Source: CAYNRE01 sp964399535 (GTDB lineage Bacteria; Planctomycetota; Planctomycetia; Pirellulales; CAYNRE01). From it: 64,000 bases of DNA. This document shows positions 33,624 to 40,795 of the stretch, piece after piece (the first letter of the stretch is position 1; each line of letters begins with the position of its first letter). Location of the stretch: assembly GCA_964399535.1 (NCBI GenBank), contig CAYNRE010000009.1, positions 434,001 to 498,000 on the forward strand, read 5' to 3'. The notes below the pieces were generated by a model. The model ran no database searches. It was not told the DNA's origin and worked only from the letters and a program-made list of their open reading frames with translations. The position numbers and the translations under genes are program-made.

Positions 33624-35114
33624 TCAACCGGCCCCCACCCCGCGGTCGAAAGCATCCTGATCTCGCAGGTACAGGGCCAACACCGATTCGAACGTGGCCG
33701 ACTCGATCCGCCAGACCGGTCGCTGGTCGGTATGGGCCCCGCAATGGGCCATCAACAAGCGATACATGAATTTGAACAGGTGCCGGGGGCCGCGCAGCGA
33801 TCGCAGCGCCTCGAGTAGGCGATTCTCGCTGATCGAGTCGTCCAGCAGCGAGCGGAGCGTGGGCTGCCCTCCCTCGGTCGCGCAGGCCCGCAGCCGGTCG
33901 TTGGCCACGTCGAACAGGGCCTCGCCGGTCCAGACCAGCGAGGGCACCATGTTCTGCTTGTCGAGCCGGGCCCGCTGGTAGAAGTCGCGATCTTCGCGCT
34001 CGACAAACCGCGAAAGTTCGATTGGCAACAGCAGCTTCAAACCCAATCCTGGGTGCTTGAGAAACTTGTTGTCGAGCATCGGCCAGAGAAAGGCCTTCAT
34101 CAAATCGGCCGAACCGTTGATCAGGTGTGGTTCGTCAACACGATCGACCAGCACCACGATGCCGGTGAAGCCCAGCGAGCGGAGTAATTGCTGCAACTTA
34201 AGCAACAACTCGTAACGATCGTCGGTACGGGGTGATTCGGGCAGCGGCTGGCTCGAAACGTCGTCGGCGCCCAGCGTGGTGAATACCTGTCGCAGCGGCC
34301 CCACCTCGTGCCGCAGGGTGCGCAGGTTGCCGGCGATGCGCCGTGCGCGCCAGGTCCAACGCAGGTTGCGAATCGCCCAGGGGGCCCAACCCAAGACGGC
34401 GAACAGGTAAGGCCAGGGCTGGGCCAGCCAATCCCATTTCTGTAGGGCCCCGATGGTGCCGGCCACGCCGAGCGTAACCAGCCAACCCAGGGCCAGCGGC
34501 CACAGCGATCGCCAAGCCGGGTAGCGCAGCCGCCTGCGCAAGCGGCGCCAACGGCTGCGAAAGGTCTCGGCGGTCGATTGATCGTAGCAGGCCGCCAAGA
34601 GCAGCAAATCGCGCACCTGCCAGCGATCGAGCCGGCCAAGCTGTTGGGCCACCGCGGCACCCGACGATGGGTCGGCGGCCGACGACTCGAGCACCTGGTC
34701 GACCAGCCGGGTGACCGCCAGCGAAAGAATCGCGTCCATATGATCCCAGAGCCGCCACTCGGCCAGCGCCCGGTCGGGCCGGCGCCGACGCTGGGCCAGG
34801 TGCGAATGAAAGCGGTCGAGAAACGGATTGAAGTCGTCGTACTCGACCACGAACACGCGGCGTTCGGGGTTCGTCCGGTTGTACTCCTCCAGGTGGCGCA
34901 CCACCTGCAACCGCATCGCGGTTTTGCCAGCCCCCTTTTCGCCAAACACGATCGAGGTGGCCGGTTCGGCCGGGTTACCGTAGATCTTGTCCCAGCTTGG
35001 GTGATACGTGCGGTCGATGCAGTGTTGCTTGAACACCGGATCGGTTTGCGCGTCTTCCTCGGCGAAGGGGTTGGAAATAATGCCGTGATGCTCGAGAAAC
35101 TGCGGCACGCGCAT
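33624..35114 (-). CDS. P-loop NTPase with two membrane helices inserted in the ATPase domain
   Basis: 496 residues. The N-terminus (HHGIISNPFAEEDAQTDPVF) resembles ExeA/ORC-type AAA proteins. Walker A is FGEKGAGKTAM (57-67). Two hydrophobic helices (about 203-223 and 230-249) follow an arginine-rich stretch. The Walker B-like strand comes after them at GIVVLVDRVDE (318-328). Membrane helices within the NTPase domain, between Walker A and B, are the hallmark of the KAP family, although overall similarity to KAP cannot be claimed from inspection. The C-terminal half is helical (HLFKFMYRLLMAHC). Probably a membrane-anchored switch or remodelling ATPase. Neighbours (a secreted protein upstream, ffh downstream) do not define its partner. 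Confidence 0.7.
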   Translation of the reverse strand: MRVPQFLEHHGIISNPFAEEDAQTDPVFKQHCIDRTYHPSWDKIYGNPAEPATSIVFGEKGAGKTAMRLQVVRHLEEYNRTNPERRVFVVEYDDFNPFLDRFHSHLAQRRRRPDRALAEWRLWDHMDAILSLAVTRLVDQVLESSAADPSSGAAVAQQLGRLDRWQVRDLLLLAACYDQSTAETFRSRWRRLRRRLRYPAWRSLWPLALGWLVTLGVAGTIGALQKWDWLAQPWPYLFAVLGWAPWAIRNLRWTWRARRIAGNLRTLRHEVGPLRQVFTTLGADDVSSQPLPESPRTDDRYELLLKLQQLLRSLGFTGIVVLVDRVDEPHLINGSADLMKAFLWPMLDNKFLKHPGLGLKLLLPIELSRFVEREDRDFYQRARLDKQNMVPSLVWTGEALFDVANDRLRACATEGGQPTLRSLLDDSISENRLLEALRSLRGPRHLFKFMYRLLMAHCGAHTDQRPVWRIESATFESVLALYLRDQDAFDRGVGAG

Positions 35115-35179
35115 GAGATATCCAGATCAGGCCTGATTCCGTTGCCAATTCCCCGGCCGGCTTGCCCCGACCAAGGCGC

Positions 35180-35776
35180 CTAGCGCACCTTCAGCCCGTC
35201 GATCATCGCGCGGAAGGCCTGCTCGTGTTCCGCGATCGTCCGCTCGGGCCCGTAAAACTTGATGAAGAAGCTGGCCTCGTCGGTTACGACGATCGCCGCG
35301 AGCATCCGGTAGCCGGGCTTCTTGACCCCGGGTGCGAAGGGAGCCGGCTTGTCGTCGTAGGTGCCCGACAGGTCGACCAGGTGCACTTCCTGCTCGGCGA
35401 TGGTTGTCTTTTCCACGCGAGCGCGGTCCTTGGTGGAAGAGCCGTCGGCCTGAGTGAACTGGCCGATCCAGCGGTCGATATTGGCCTCGACCCCGCCGCC
35501 GGCCGCCATGATCGTGAGCCGGCCGGTTTCGGAATCGCCCTTCGCCGCGGGCGCCGCGAATTCGTAGCTGACCAACTGACTGCGGGGAGGCCGCCGCTGC
35601 CAACCTTCCGGAGCGGTCATGCCGAACCGCCCCAACTCGATCGCACCTTCCTCGGCCGCCCAGGATCGGCCCGGTGCCGCACAGAGGATCGCCCCCGCGA
35701 TCCCGACCAGCAGTGCACCCCAGCGCGCCCCCGTGCCGGGAGACAGTCGAACGAAACTAGCGGGTTGGCAAGCCAT
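35180..35776 (-). CDS. Secreted protein of unknown function
   Basis: 198 residues from ATG 35776, with GGAA upstream. The signal peptide has a hydrophobic core WGALLVGIAGAILCAAPG and cleavage near SWAAEE. The mature domain starts FGMTAPEGWQRRPPRSQLVSYEFAAP and ends FRAMIDGLKVR. This is the layout of the small PsbP-like or DUF1795-type domain found in many planctomycete secreted proteins (a TAPEGW start and a final amphipathic helix). I cannot assign a function. Upstream of the NTPase gene, separated by 65 bases on the same strand. Confidence 0.7.
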   Translation of the reverse strand: MACQPASFVRLSPGTGARWGALLVGIAGAILCAAPGRSWAAEEGAIELGRFGMTAPEGWQRRPPRSQLVSYEFAAPAAKGDSETGRLTIMAAGGGVEANIDRWIGQFTQADGSSTKDRARVEKTTIAEQEVHLVDLSGTYDDKPAPFAPGVKKPGYRMLAAIVVTDEASFFIKFYGPERTIAEHEQAFRAMIDGLKVR

Positions 35777-35920
35777 TGGCAGTGGTTCCCTTCCGACGCG
35801 AAACGAACTGTTTGCCCCCCGGGGCACGCTGCCTCTCCGGGGGCGTACGGTATCCTAGCCCTCGTCCAGACCAGTGAGCAAGCGAGCGGAGGTGCGCGAC
35901 CCGCGAGCCAGCAGAGCCTG

Positions 35921-36691
35921 TTAACGAAGCAAAATCACCAAGAGCACGACCAGCAGCAGCAAGGCAGTCGCGGTTAACCCCGACAAAATCAACAGGCTTT
36001 GCTGGCGCCGACGGCGAAGGGAATCGCTCCAGAGCTGGCTCGTAGCGCTGCTGGCCGTCCGGTGGGGCTCGACATGGATCACCTGCGGCCGCTCTCCTGA
36101 GTTGTCTGCCAGCGTGTTTCCGGCCGCAGACATCGCTGGAAGCGTGTCCGGGGCGGGGCGACCGAAGACCTCGCTGGCTAGGCGCCAAGCGGGCCAACTC
36201 GGCCGCCAAATCTGCCCATCGACCGGCACGCGCCCGTCGGCGAGCCAGCCGTGGAGCGTTTCCGTCGAGGCGGGGCCGAATTGCTCCCCGCTGGGAATCT
36301 TCAGAAACCACGGCTCGTCTCCCCCGCGCGCGGCGAAGGCCGCCTGCCCGAGAGCCGCGGCCGGTTGCGCCGCCGGGGTGCCGGAGTTGGGCAACTCCCA
36401 GTACCAACTCGATCGTTTCGCTGGCGGCGCGCTGCCGGCCGTCGGTACGCCCGCGGGCGGACTTCCTGGCGAGGGTTCGTCGTCGGCCACGGTGGCTCGA
36501 AGCTCGGCCGAGGGGGGAACGGTGCGCACCACCTCGGAAACCACCTCGGGGCCCTGGCCAGGTGGTTCTTCCGTCCCCGAGACCGGAATCTCGAACCGGG
36601 CACCACACTTCGGGCAAATGCCGCGCTTGCCCGCCAGGTGAGATTTCAGGTTCAGGGCATGCCCGTTGGGACAGGTAACTCGAATGCCCAT
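35921..36691 (-). CDS. Zinc-ribbon / GYF_2-domain membrane protein
   Basis: 256 residues from ATG 36691; longer open sequence upstream is not conserved. A zinc-ribbon-like start (Cys7, His11, Cys26, Cys29; CPNGH and CPKCG) is followed by a Pro/Ser-rich linker. Then comes a GYF_2 (DUF4339) domain at about 128-178: PWFLKIPSGEQFGPASTETLHGWLADGRV. A single C-terminal transmembrane helix ends the protein (235-255, LLILSGLTATALLLLVVLLVILL). This tail-anchored layout recurs in planctomycetes. GYF_2 probably mediates protein contacts; function unknown. Divergent from the redoxin/copper gene. A TATAAT -10 element lies about 70 bases upstream. Confidence 0.75.
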   Translation of the reverse strand: MGIRVTCPNGHALNLKSHLAGKRGICPKCGARFEIPVSGTEEPPGQGPEVVSEVVRTVPPSAELRATVADDEPSPGSPPAGVPTAGSAPPAKRSSWYWELPNSGTPAAQPAAALGQAAFAARGGDEPWFLKIPSGEQFGPASTETLHGWLADGRVPVDGQIWRPSWPAWRLASEVFGRPAPDTLPAMSAAGNTLADNSGERPQVIHVEPHRTASSATSQLWSDSLRRRRQQSLLILSGLTATALLLLVVLLVILLR

Positions 36692-36760
36692 CGAAACCAA
36701 TCCACCGCGAGATGAGGGGAAAAAGGTGCCAGGGAATTCACCGCCGCGGCAACTTCTGAG

Positions 36761-36766
36761 ATTATA
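36761..36766 (-). promoter_or_regulatory. -10 element upstream of the GYF_2 gene
   Basis: TATAAT on the minus strand, about 70 bases before the start codon. No convincing -35 hexamer at 16-18 bases. Confidence 0.4.
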
Positions 36767-36919
36767 GACCCGAGTAGCCCCGCTGGCGGCGCCACCAGGT
36801 CGCAGCCCGGCCGGGGGGCCCAGCCCCGGTTGATACTGGGTTCGAGGAACCGAGTACGCCTGTTTGGGCGCTGGCCGGGAACGCACAACCCGGTCCGTGC
36901 TGAAGTCAAGGAGCATGCA

Positions 36920-39019
36920 ATGCGACGCGCCCCGTCTCGACTCGACTCGCCGATGCGCCTGCTGGCGATCCTTCTGGTCTTGGGCGCTGCGTCGACAAGC
37001 AAGGCCGATGCACCGGTTGGCGTGGCGGTACCTTGGGCGGGAATCGCGCTGGCCGAGCCGGCCGGACCGCCTCGCCCGCTGGCCCAGTGGTGCCAGGCAG
37101 ATTGGACGGTCGTCGTCTTCCTGGGCACCGAGTGCCCCTTGGCTCGGCTTTACGCCCCGCGCCTGGCCCAGTTGGCCGACGAGTATCAGCCGCGCGGCGT
37201 GCAGTTTCGGGCCGTCATGTCGCAGCAACAAGACACGGCCGACGAAGTCGCCCAGTTCGCTCGGGATTGGTCGCTGCCGTTCGCGGCGCTTTGCGATCCG
37301 CGGCAACAGGCGGCCGACGCCTTTGGCGCCAAGCGCACGCCTGAAGTCTTCGTGCTCGACCGCGACGGCGTCGTGCGGTACCACGGCCGAATCGACGACC
37401 AGTTTACCGTGGGCTACCAAAAGCCGCGGATTGGTCGGCGCGACCTGGCCGAAGCGCTCGACGAGCTTTTAGCCGGCCAACCGGTGAGCCAAAGCGAGCT
37501 GCCGGTCACCGGCTGCGTTATCGCTCGCGCGCGGCCTGTCGACGAAACGGCCGGGGTAACCTATCACGGTCGCGTGGCGGGTATTTTGGATCGCCACTGC
37601 GCCGGTTGCCACCGCCCGGGCGAGATCGGGCCATTCTCGCTAACCAGCTACCCAGAGACCCAGGGCTGGGGCGATACGATTCGCGAGGTGGTCGAGTCGG
37701 GGCGCATGCCCCCCTGGTTTGCCGACCCCGCGCACGGCGCGTTTTCCAACGATACCCGGCTCAACCCCGCCGACCGGAAGGATCTGTTGGCCTGGATCGA
37801 CGCCGGCTGCCCCGAGGGTGCTCCGACCCAGGGGTCGGCGATCGACGCGGCCGAGGAACTCCCCCCGGCGGACGACGAATCGGAAACCATCGTGCTCAAG
37901 ATGAGCTCCAAGCCTTTCCCGGTGCCCGCCGAGGGTCTGGTCGATTACCAGACCTACACGGTCGACCCGGGGCTGAAACAAGACCTCTGGGTTTCGCGAG
38001 TCGAAGTGCGACCGGGAAATCCCTCGGTCGTGCATCACATTCTGGTTTTCGTCAAACCGCCCAAGGGATTGGCGATTCCGCTGTTTCCCGGAGAGTTAAT
38101 CGGCGGATACGTGCCCGGGCTGCAGAACATGCGCACTCGCCCGGGCATGGCGATGCGACTACCCAAGGGGTCGCAGATTGTGTTCCAGATGCATTACACG
38201 CCCAACGGAACACCGACCGAGGATTGCAGCGAGATCGAGCTTACCGTGGCCAAGCCCGACCAGCTTACCCACGAGGTGCGGTCGCAGAAGGCGATCAACA
38301 TCCTCTTTCAAATTCCTCCTCGGGCAGGCGATTACCGCGCCGAGGCCACCTACATGTTTGCCCGCGACGCGGAACTGCTGAGCATGATTCCGCATATGCA
38401 TCTGCGGGGCAAATCGTTCGAGTACCAGGCCGTGTATCCCGACGGGCGCCGCGAGGTGCTGCTGAGCGTACCCCGCTGGGATTTCAACTGGCAGTTGCAA
38501 TACGTGCTCGAGGAGCCCAAGCCCATGCCGCGCGGCACGCGGCTGATCTGCACGGCGCACTTCGACAATTCGCCGCAGAACCCGGCCAACCCCGATCCCG
38601 AGCAGTGGGTCAGCTTCGGCGAGCAGACGCACGAAGAAATGTTGATCGGCTTCTTCATGATCGCCGAGCCGCGTTCACCTCGCGCGCGCCGTTTGACCGC
38701 TGGGTCCCCGCTCGCGCCAGCGCGCGGAATGATCGCCGAACTGAGCCAACCGCAACCCTGGACCTCGCGTCTGTTGCGCGTGACCGACCAGGCCGAGCTT
38801 TGGGTTCGCTCGGCCGGTCAACTTGGCCTGCTCCGCGATCCGTCGGTCGCCGAAGAAGTTCCGCAGGTGGTTCGAGCGGCTCTGGCCGAAGCCGAGAAGC
38901 AGCAAATTCTGCGCGGCCAGGGCCCGGCGATCGATCTGAAACCGCTGCCGGCATTTCTGCGCCGCCTGCGGCAAGGGGTGCGGGGACTCCAAGCGCCGCA
39001 AACACAGCCGTCTCAATAG
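36920..39019 (+). CDS. Redoxin / c-type cytochrome / copper type II monooxygenase-like fusion
   Basis: 699 residues from ATG 36920, six bases after AAGGAG. Signal peptide at residues 11-30. A peroxiredoxin/TlpA-like domain (about 35-185) has a single Cys72 (FLGTECPLARLY) instead of CxxC. A haem c site CAGCH lies at 227-231, with a candidate axial Met263 (SGRMPPWF). Then comes a two-domain PHM-like, copper type II ascorbate-dependent monooxygenase region. Its candidate ligands are His372/His373 (VVHHILVF), Met424/His425 (FQMHYTPNG) and His492/His494 (PHMHLRGKSFEY). The C-terminal ~100 residues are a helical tail. The cofactors suggest a periplasmic redox enzyme; substrate unknown. This domain order is recurrent in planctomycetes. 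No partner genes alongside. Confidence 0.85.
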   Translation: MRRAPSRLDSPMRLLAILLVLGAASTSKADAPVGVAVPWAGIALAEPAGPPRPLAQWCQADWTVVVFLGTECPLARLYAPRLAQLADEYQPRGVQFRAVMSQQQDTADEVAQFARDWSLPFAALCDPRQQAADAFGAKRTPEVFVLDRDGVVRYHGRIDDQFTVGYQKPRIGRRDLAEALDELLAGQPVSQSELPVTGCVIARARPVDETAGVTYHGRVAGILDRHCAGCHRPGEIGPFSLTSYPETQGWGDTIREVVESGRMPPWFADPAHGAFSNDTRLNPADRKDLLAWIDAGCPEGAPTQGSAIDAAEELPPADDESETIVLKMSSKPFPVPAEGLVDYQTYTVDPGLKQDLWVSRVEVRPGNPSVVHHILVFVKPPKGLAIPLFPGELIGGYVPGLQNMRTRPGMAMRLPKGSQIVFQMHYTPNGTPTEDCSEIELTVAKPDQLTHEVRSQKAINILFQIPPRAGDYRAEATYMFARDAELLSMIPHMHLRGKSFEYQAVYPDGRREVLLSVPRWDFNWQLQYVLEEPKPMPRGTRLICTAHFDNSPQNPANPDPEQWVSFGEQTHEEMLIGFFMIAEPRSPRARRLTAGSPLAPARGMIAELSQPQPWTSRLLRVTDQAELWVRSAGQLGLLRDPSVAEEVPQVVRAALAEAEKQQILRGQGPAIDLKPLPAFLRRLRQGVRGLQAPQTQPSQ

Positions 39020-39180
39020 CGCCGGGGCGCCGGCGCGGCGGCCGCCTGCGTTGGTCCGCGGCGCCCGAGAGCGCGGCGGCCCTTGGCGGCGAAACGCCGC
39101 CCCCCAAAAACGCACATGGCCACGCCCAAGGCGTGGCCATGAAGTTTCGCCGGACTCGCGCTAGTCGCGCGCCCGTGGCA

Positions 39181-39396
39181 TCAGTCGCGAGGGCGAATCG
39201 CCCCTTCGAGCTCGCTGTAATCGGCGCGGTCCTCCGGGTGCCACAGCGGCAGACCCAACTCGACCCGGCGAGCCAGAACCGCCAACTTCTCAGGCGACCC
39301 GGCCGCCGCATTGGTGGAGACAAAATCCGGGGTAATCTGCGGGGCGAAATCCTCGTCGTGCCCCGCTTCCAAAATTGCTTGAAATACGTTCCGCAT
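39181..39396 (-). CDS. Small conserved-looking protein (71 aa)
   Basis: 71 residues from ATG 39396, with a strong AAAGGGAG upstream. The C-terminal half reads GSPEKLAVLARRVELGLPLWHPEDR, a pattern I associate with small planctomycete proteins of unknown function. It is acidic at the end and has no membrane segment. The good ribosome site and family-like motif are the reasons to call it rather than the longer 124-codon frame. Confidence 0.65.
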   Translation of the reverse strand: MRNVFQAILEAGHDEDFAPQITPDFVSTNAAAGSPEKLAVLARRVELGLPLWHPEDRADYSELEGAIRPRD

Positions 39397-40020
39397 AATC
39401 AGTTCGCTCCCTTTGTGAAAAAATGCACGATGTATGGTTCGCTGGCTCGTCGATTCACCTCGGCCACAGGGCCTGCTTCGCCAGCAGGATCGGGTTAGCC
39501 TTGCCTCGAACGGCAAGTTGCCCGGCAGACAGCTCGCAGCAGTCGGATCAAACAACTCTTTCGATAACGGACCACCGCAGACTAATTCGCCCGAGTTGCA
39601 GTCAGGCTCTATTCGAACTCACCAATCGAGCAACTCACCTGAGCCGATAAACCAACTCAAGGCGTCGAAACTGGTGCGTGCTTGGCTGAAACAGTTGGTG
39701 CAAAACAGTCGGTGAGGAACCGAACAGGGTGGGCAGGCACCCGCCAAGCAACGCATGCATTCTTCGCGCATCGCACTTGGAAGTCAAGTTTTTTCGTGCA
39801 GCGCATTTTTCGTTTGCCACGGTCCGTCGAGGCGGCGCCGCGCACCGCCGCCGAGACTCGAATGTTACGCAGCCAGCTCAGGGCAGTTCGTTCCTAAGTA
39901 AACTATTTGCTTGCCAACAAGCTGGCCGGTCCGGAATGCCAATTCCGGGCAGAGAACGGCGCCAGGAATGCCACCACGTCGACGCAAATTACCCAAAACC
40001 AGGGCTTTTGGCCGATGGCA

Positions 40021-40072
40021 GTGCTGCCAACCGGTGCTGCCAACCGGTGCTGACAACCGGTGCTGACACCGC
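40021..40072. repeat. Four tandem 13-bp repeats
   Basis: Consecutive units GTGCTGCCAACCG, GTGCTGCCAACCG, GTGCTGACAACCG and GTGCTGACACCGC, the last degenerate. Too short and ungapped to be a CRISPR array. Confidence 0.85.
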
Positions 40073-40160
40073 CGGGAACCGGCCAGGGATGCGACGGCCC
40101 GAGCGGCCCTGTTCCCCCCATTTTTTGGTGACACCCCCATCGGTAGGTTATGGTGAACGA

Positions 40161-40193
40161 AGCGGTCCACGGAAGCGGGCCACCGCTTTTTTT
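40161..40193 (+). terminator. Orphan rho-independent terminator
   Basis: AGCGGT (40161-40166) pairs with ACCGCT (40182-40187), followed by seven Ts (40187-40193). It points rightward although no plus-strand gene precedes it for more than 1 kb. Confidence 0.45.
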
Positions 40194-40301
40194 CGGAGCT
40201 TCGCGCCCGTGAAAGGGGTCTGCCCCCCGGCGCGGCTGCTGAGCACCGCGCTGCCCACATCGCTCCTCTCGGCACAGGAACCTGGAAACGGCGAGTTGGC
40301 A

Positions 40302-40724
40302 ATGAGCGTCTGGATTCAGCGCACGATCGCCCTGCCCCCGGCGGGGCGTGGTTTTCATTTGATTACCGACGCGATCGAAGACGCCCTGCCCGAGCTGCGC
40401 GAGCTGAGCGTGGGGCTGTTGCACGTTTTTATTCAGCACACGTCGGCCTCGCTTTCGATCAACGAAAACGCCGATCCCGACGTTCCGGCCGACCTGGAAA
40501 GTTCATTCAACGCGCTGGCGCCGGAATCGTTTCCGCATCGGCACACGATCGAAGGGCCCGACGATATGCCTGCCCATGTGAAGGCCTCGCTGCTGGGCAG
40601 CTCGGTTTGGGTTCCGGTCGGCAAGGGGCGATTGTTGCTCGGCACCTGGCAGGGCATTTACCTTTGCGAACATCGCAACCGGGCGGGCAGCAGGCGGCTC
40701 GTGCTGACGCTCGAGGGGCAGTAG
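40302..40724 (+). CDS. yjbQ: YjbQ/UPF0047 family protein
   Basis: 140 residues from ATG 40302. Family signature HTSASLSINENADPDVPADLESSFNALAPE, then HRHTIEGPDDMPAHVKASLLG and the C-terminal LGTWQGIYLCEHRNR. The conserved histidines and acidic residues form the putative metal pocket. YjbQ proteins have been linked to a weak thiamine-phosphate-synthase-like activity, but their physiological role is unsettled. Single gene, preceded by the long non-coding tract and convergent with the large extracellular protein gene 71 bases away. Confidence 0.93.
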   Translation: MSVWIQRTIALPPAGRGFHLITDAIEDALPELRELSVGLLHVFIQHTSASLSINENADPDVPADLESSFNALAPESFPHRHTIEGPDDMPAHVKASLLGSSVWVPVGKGRLLLGTWQGIYLCEHRNRAGSRRLVLTLEGQ

Positions 40725-40795
40725 CCCAGGGGGCCAAGAGCCAGGCCGCCGCCCGACCAGAAGCGGTCGAGCCATCCCTTGCCAGCCAACACCCT

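Larger units (their letters stand above)
39397..40301. other. 905-base non-coding tract, AT-richer than its surroundings
   Basis: No frame here has protein-like composition or a ribosome site. The first half (about 39400-39900) is visibly less GC-rich than neighbouring DNA. It contains a small hairpin (GGGTG and CACCC near 39728), the 13-bp tandem repeats (40021-40072) and a plus-strand intrinsic terminator (40161-40193) with no gene in front of it. Confidence 0.6.

Noticed and set aside
40021..40072. CRISPR-like array
   Set aside because: Units are 13 bp and contiguous, with no spacers and no cas genes.
39865..40302. Minus-strand 145-codon frame in the non-coding tract
   Set aside because: Biased composition, no ribosome site, crosses the tandem repeats and terminator.
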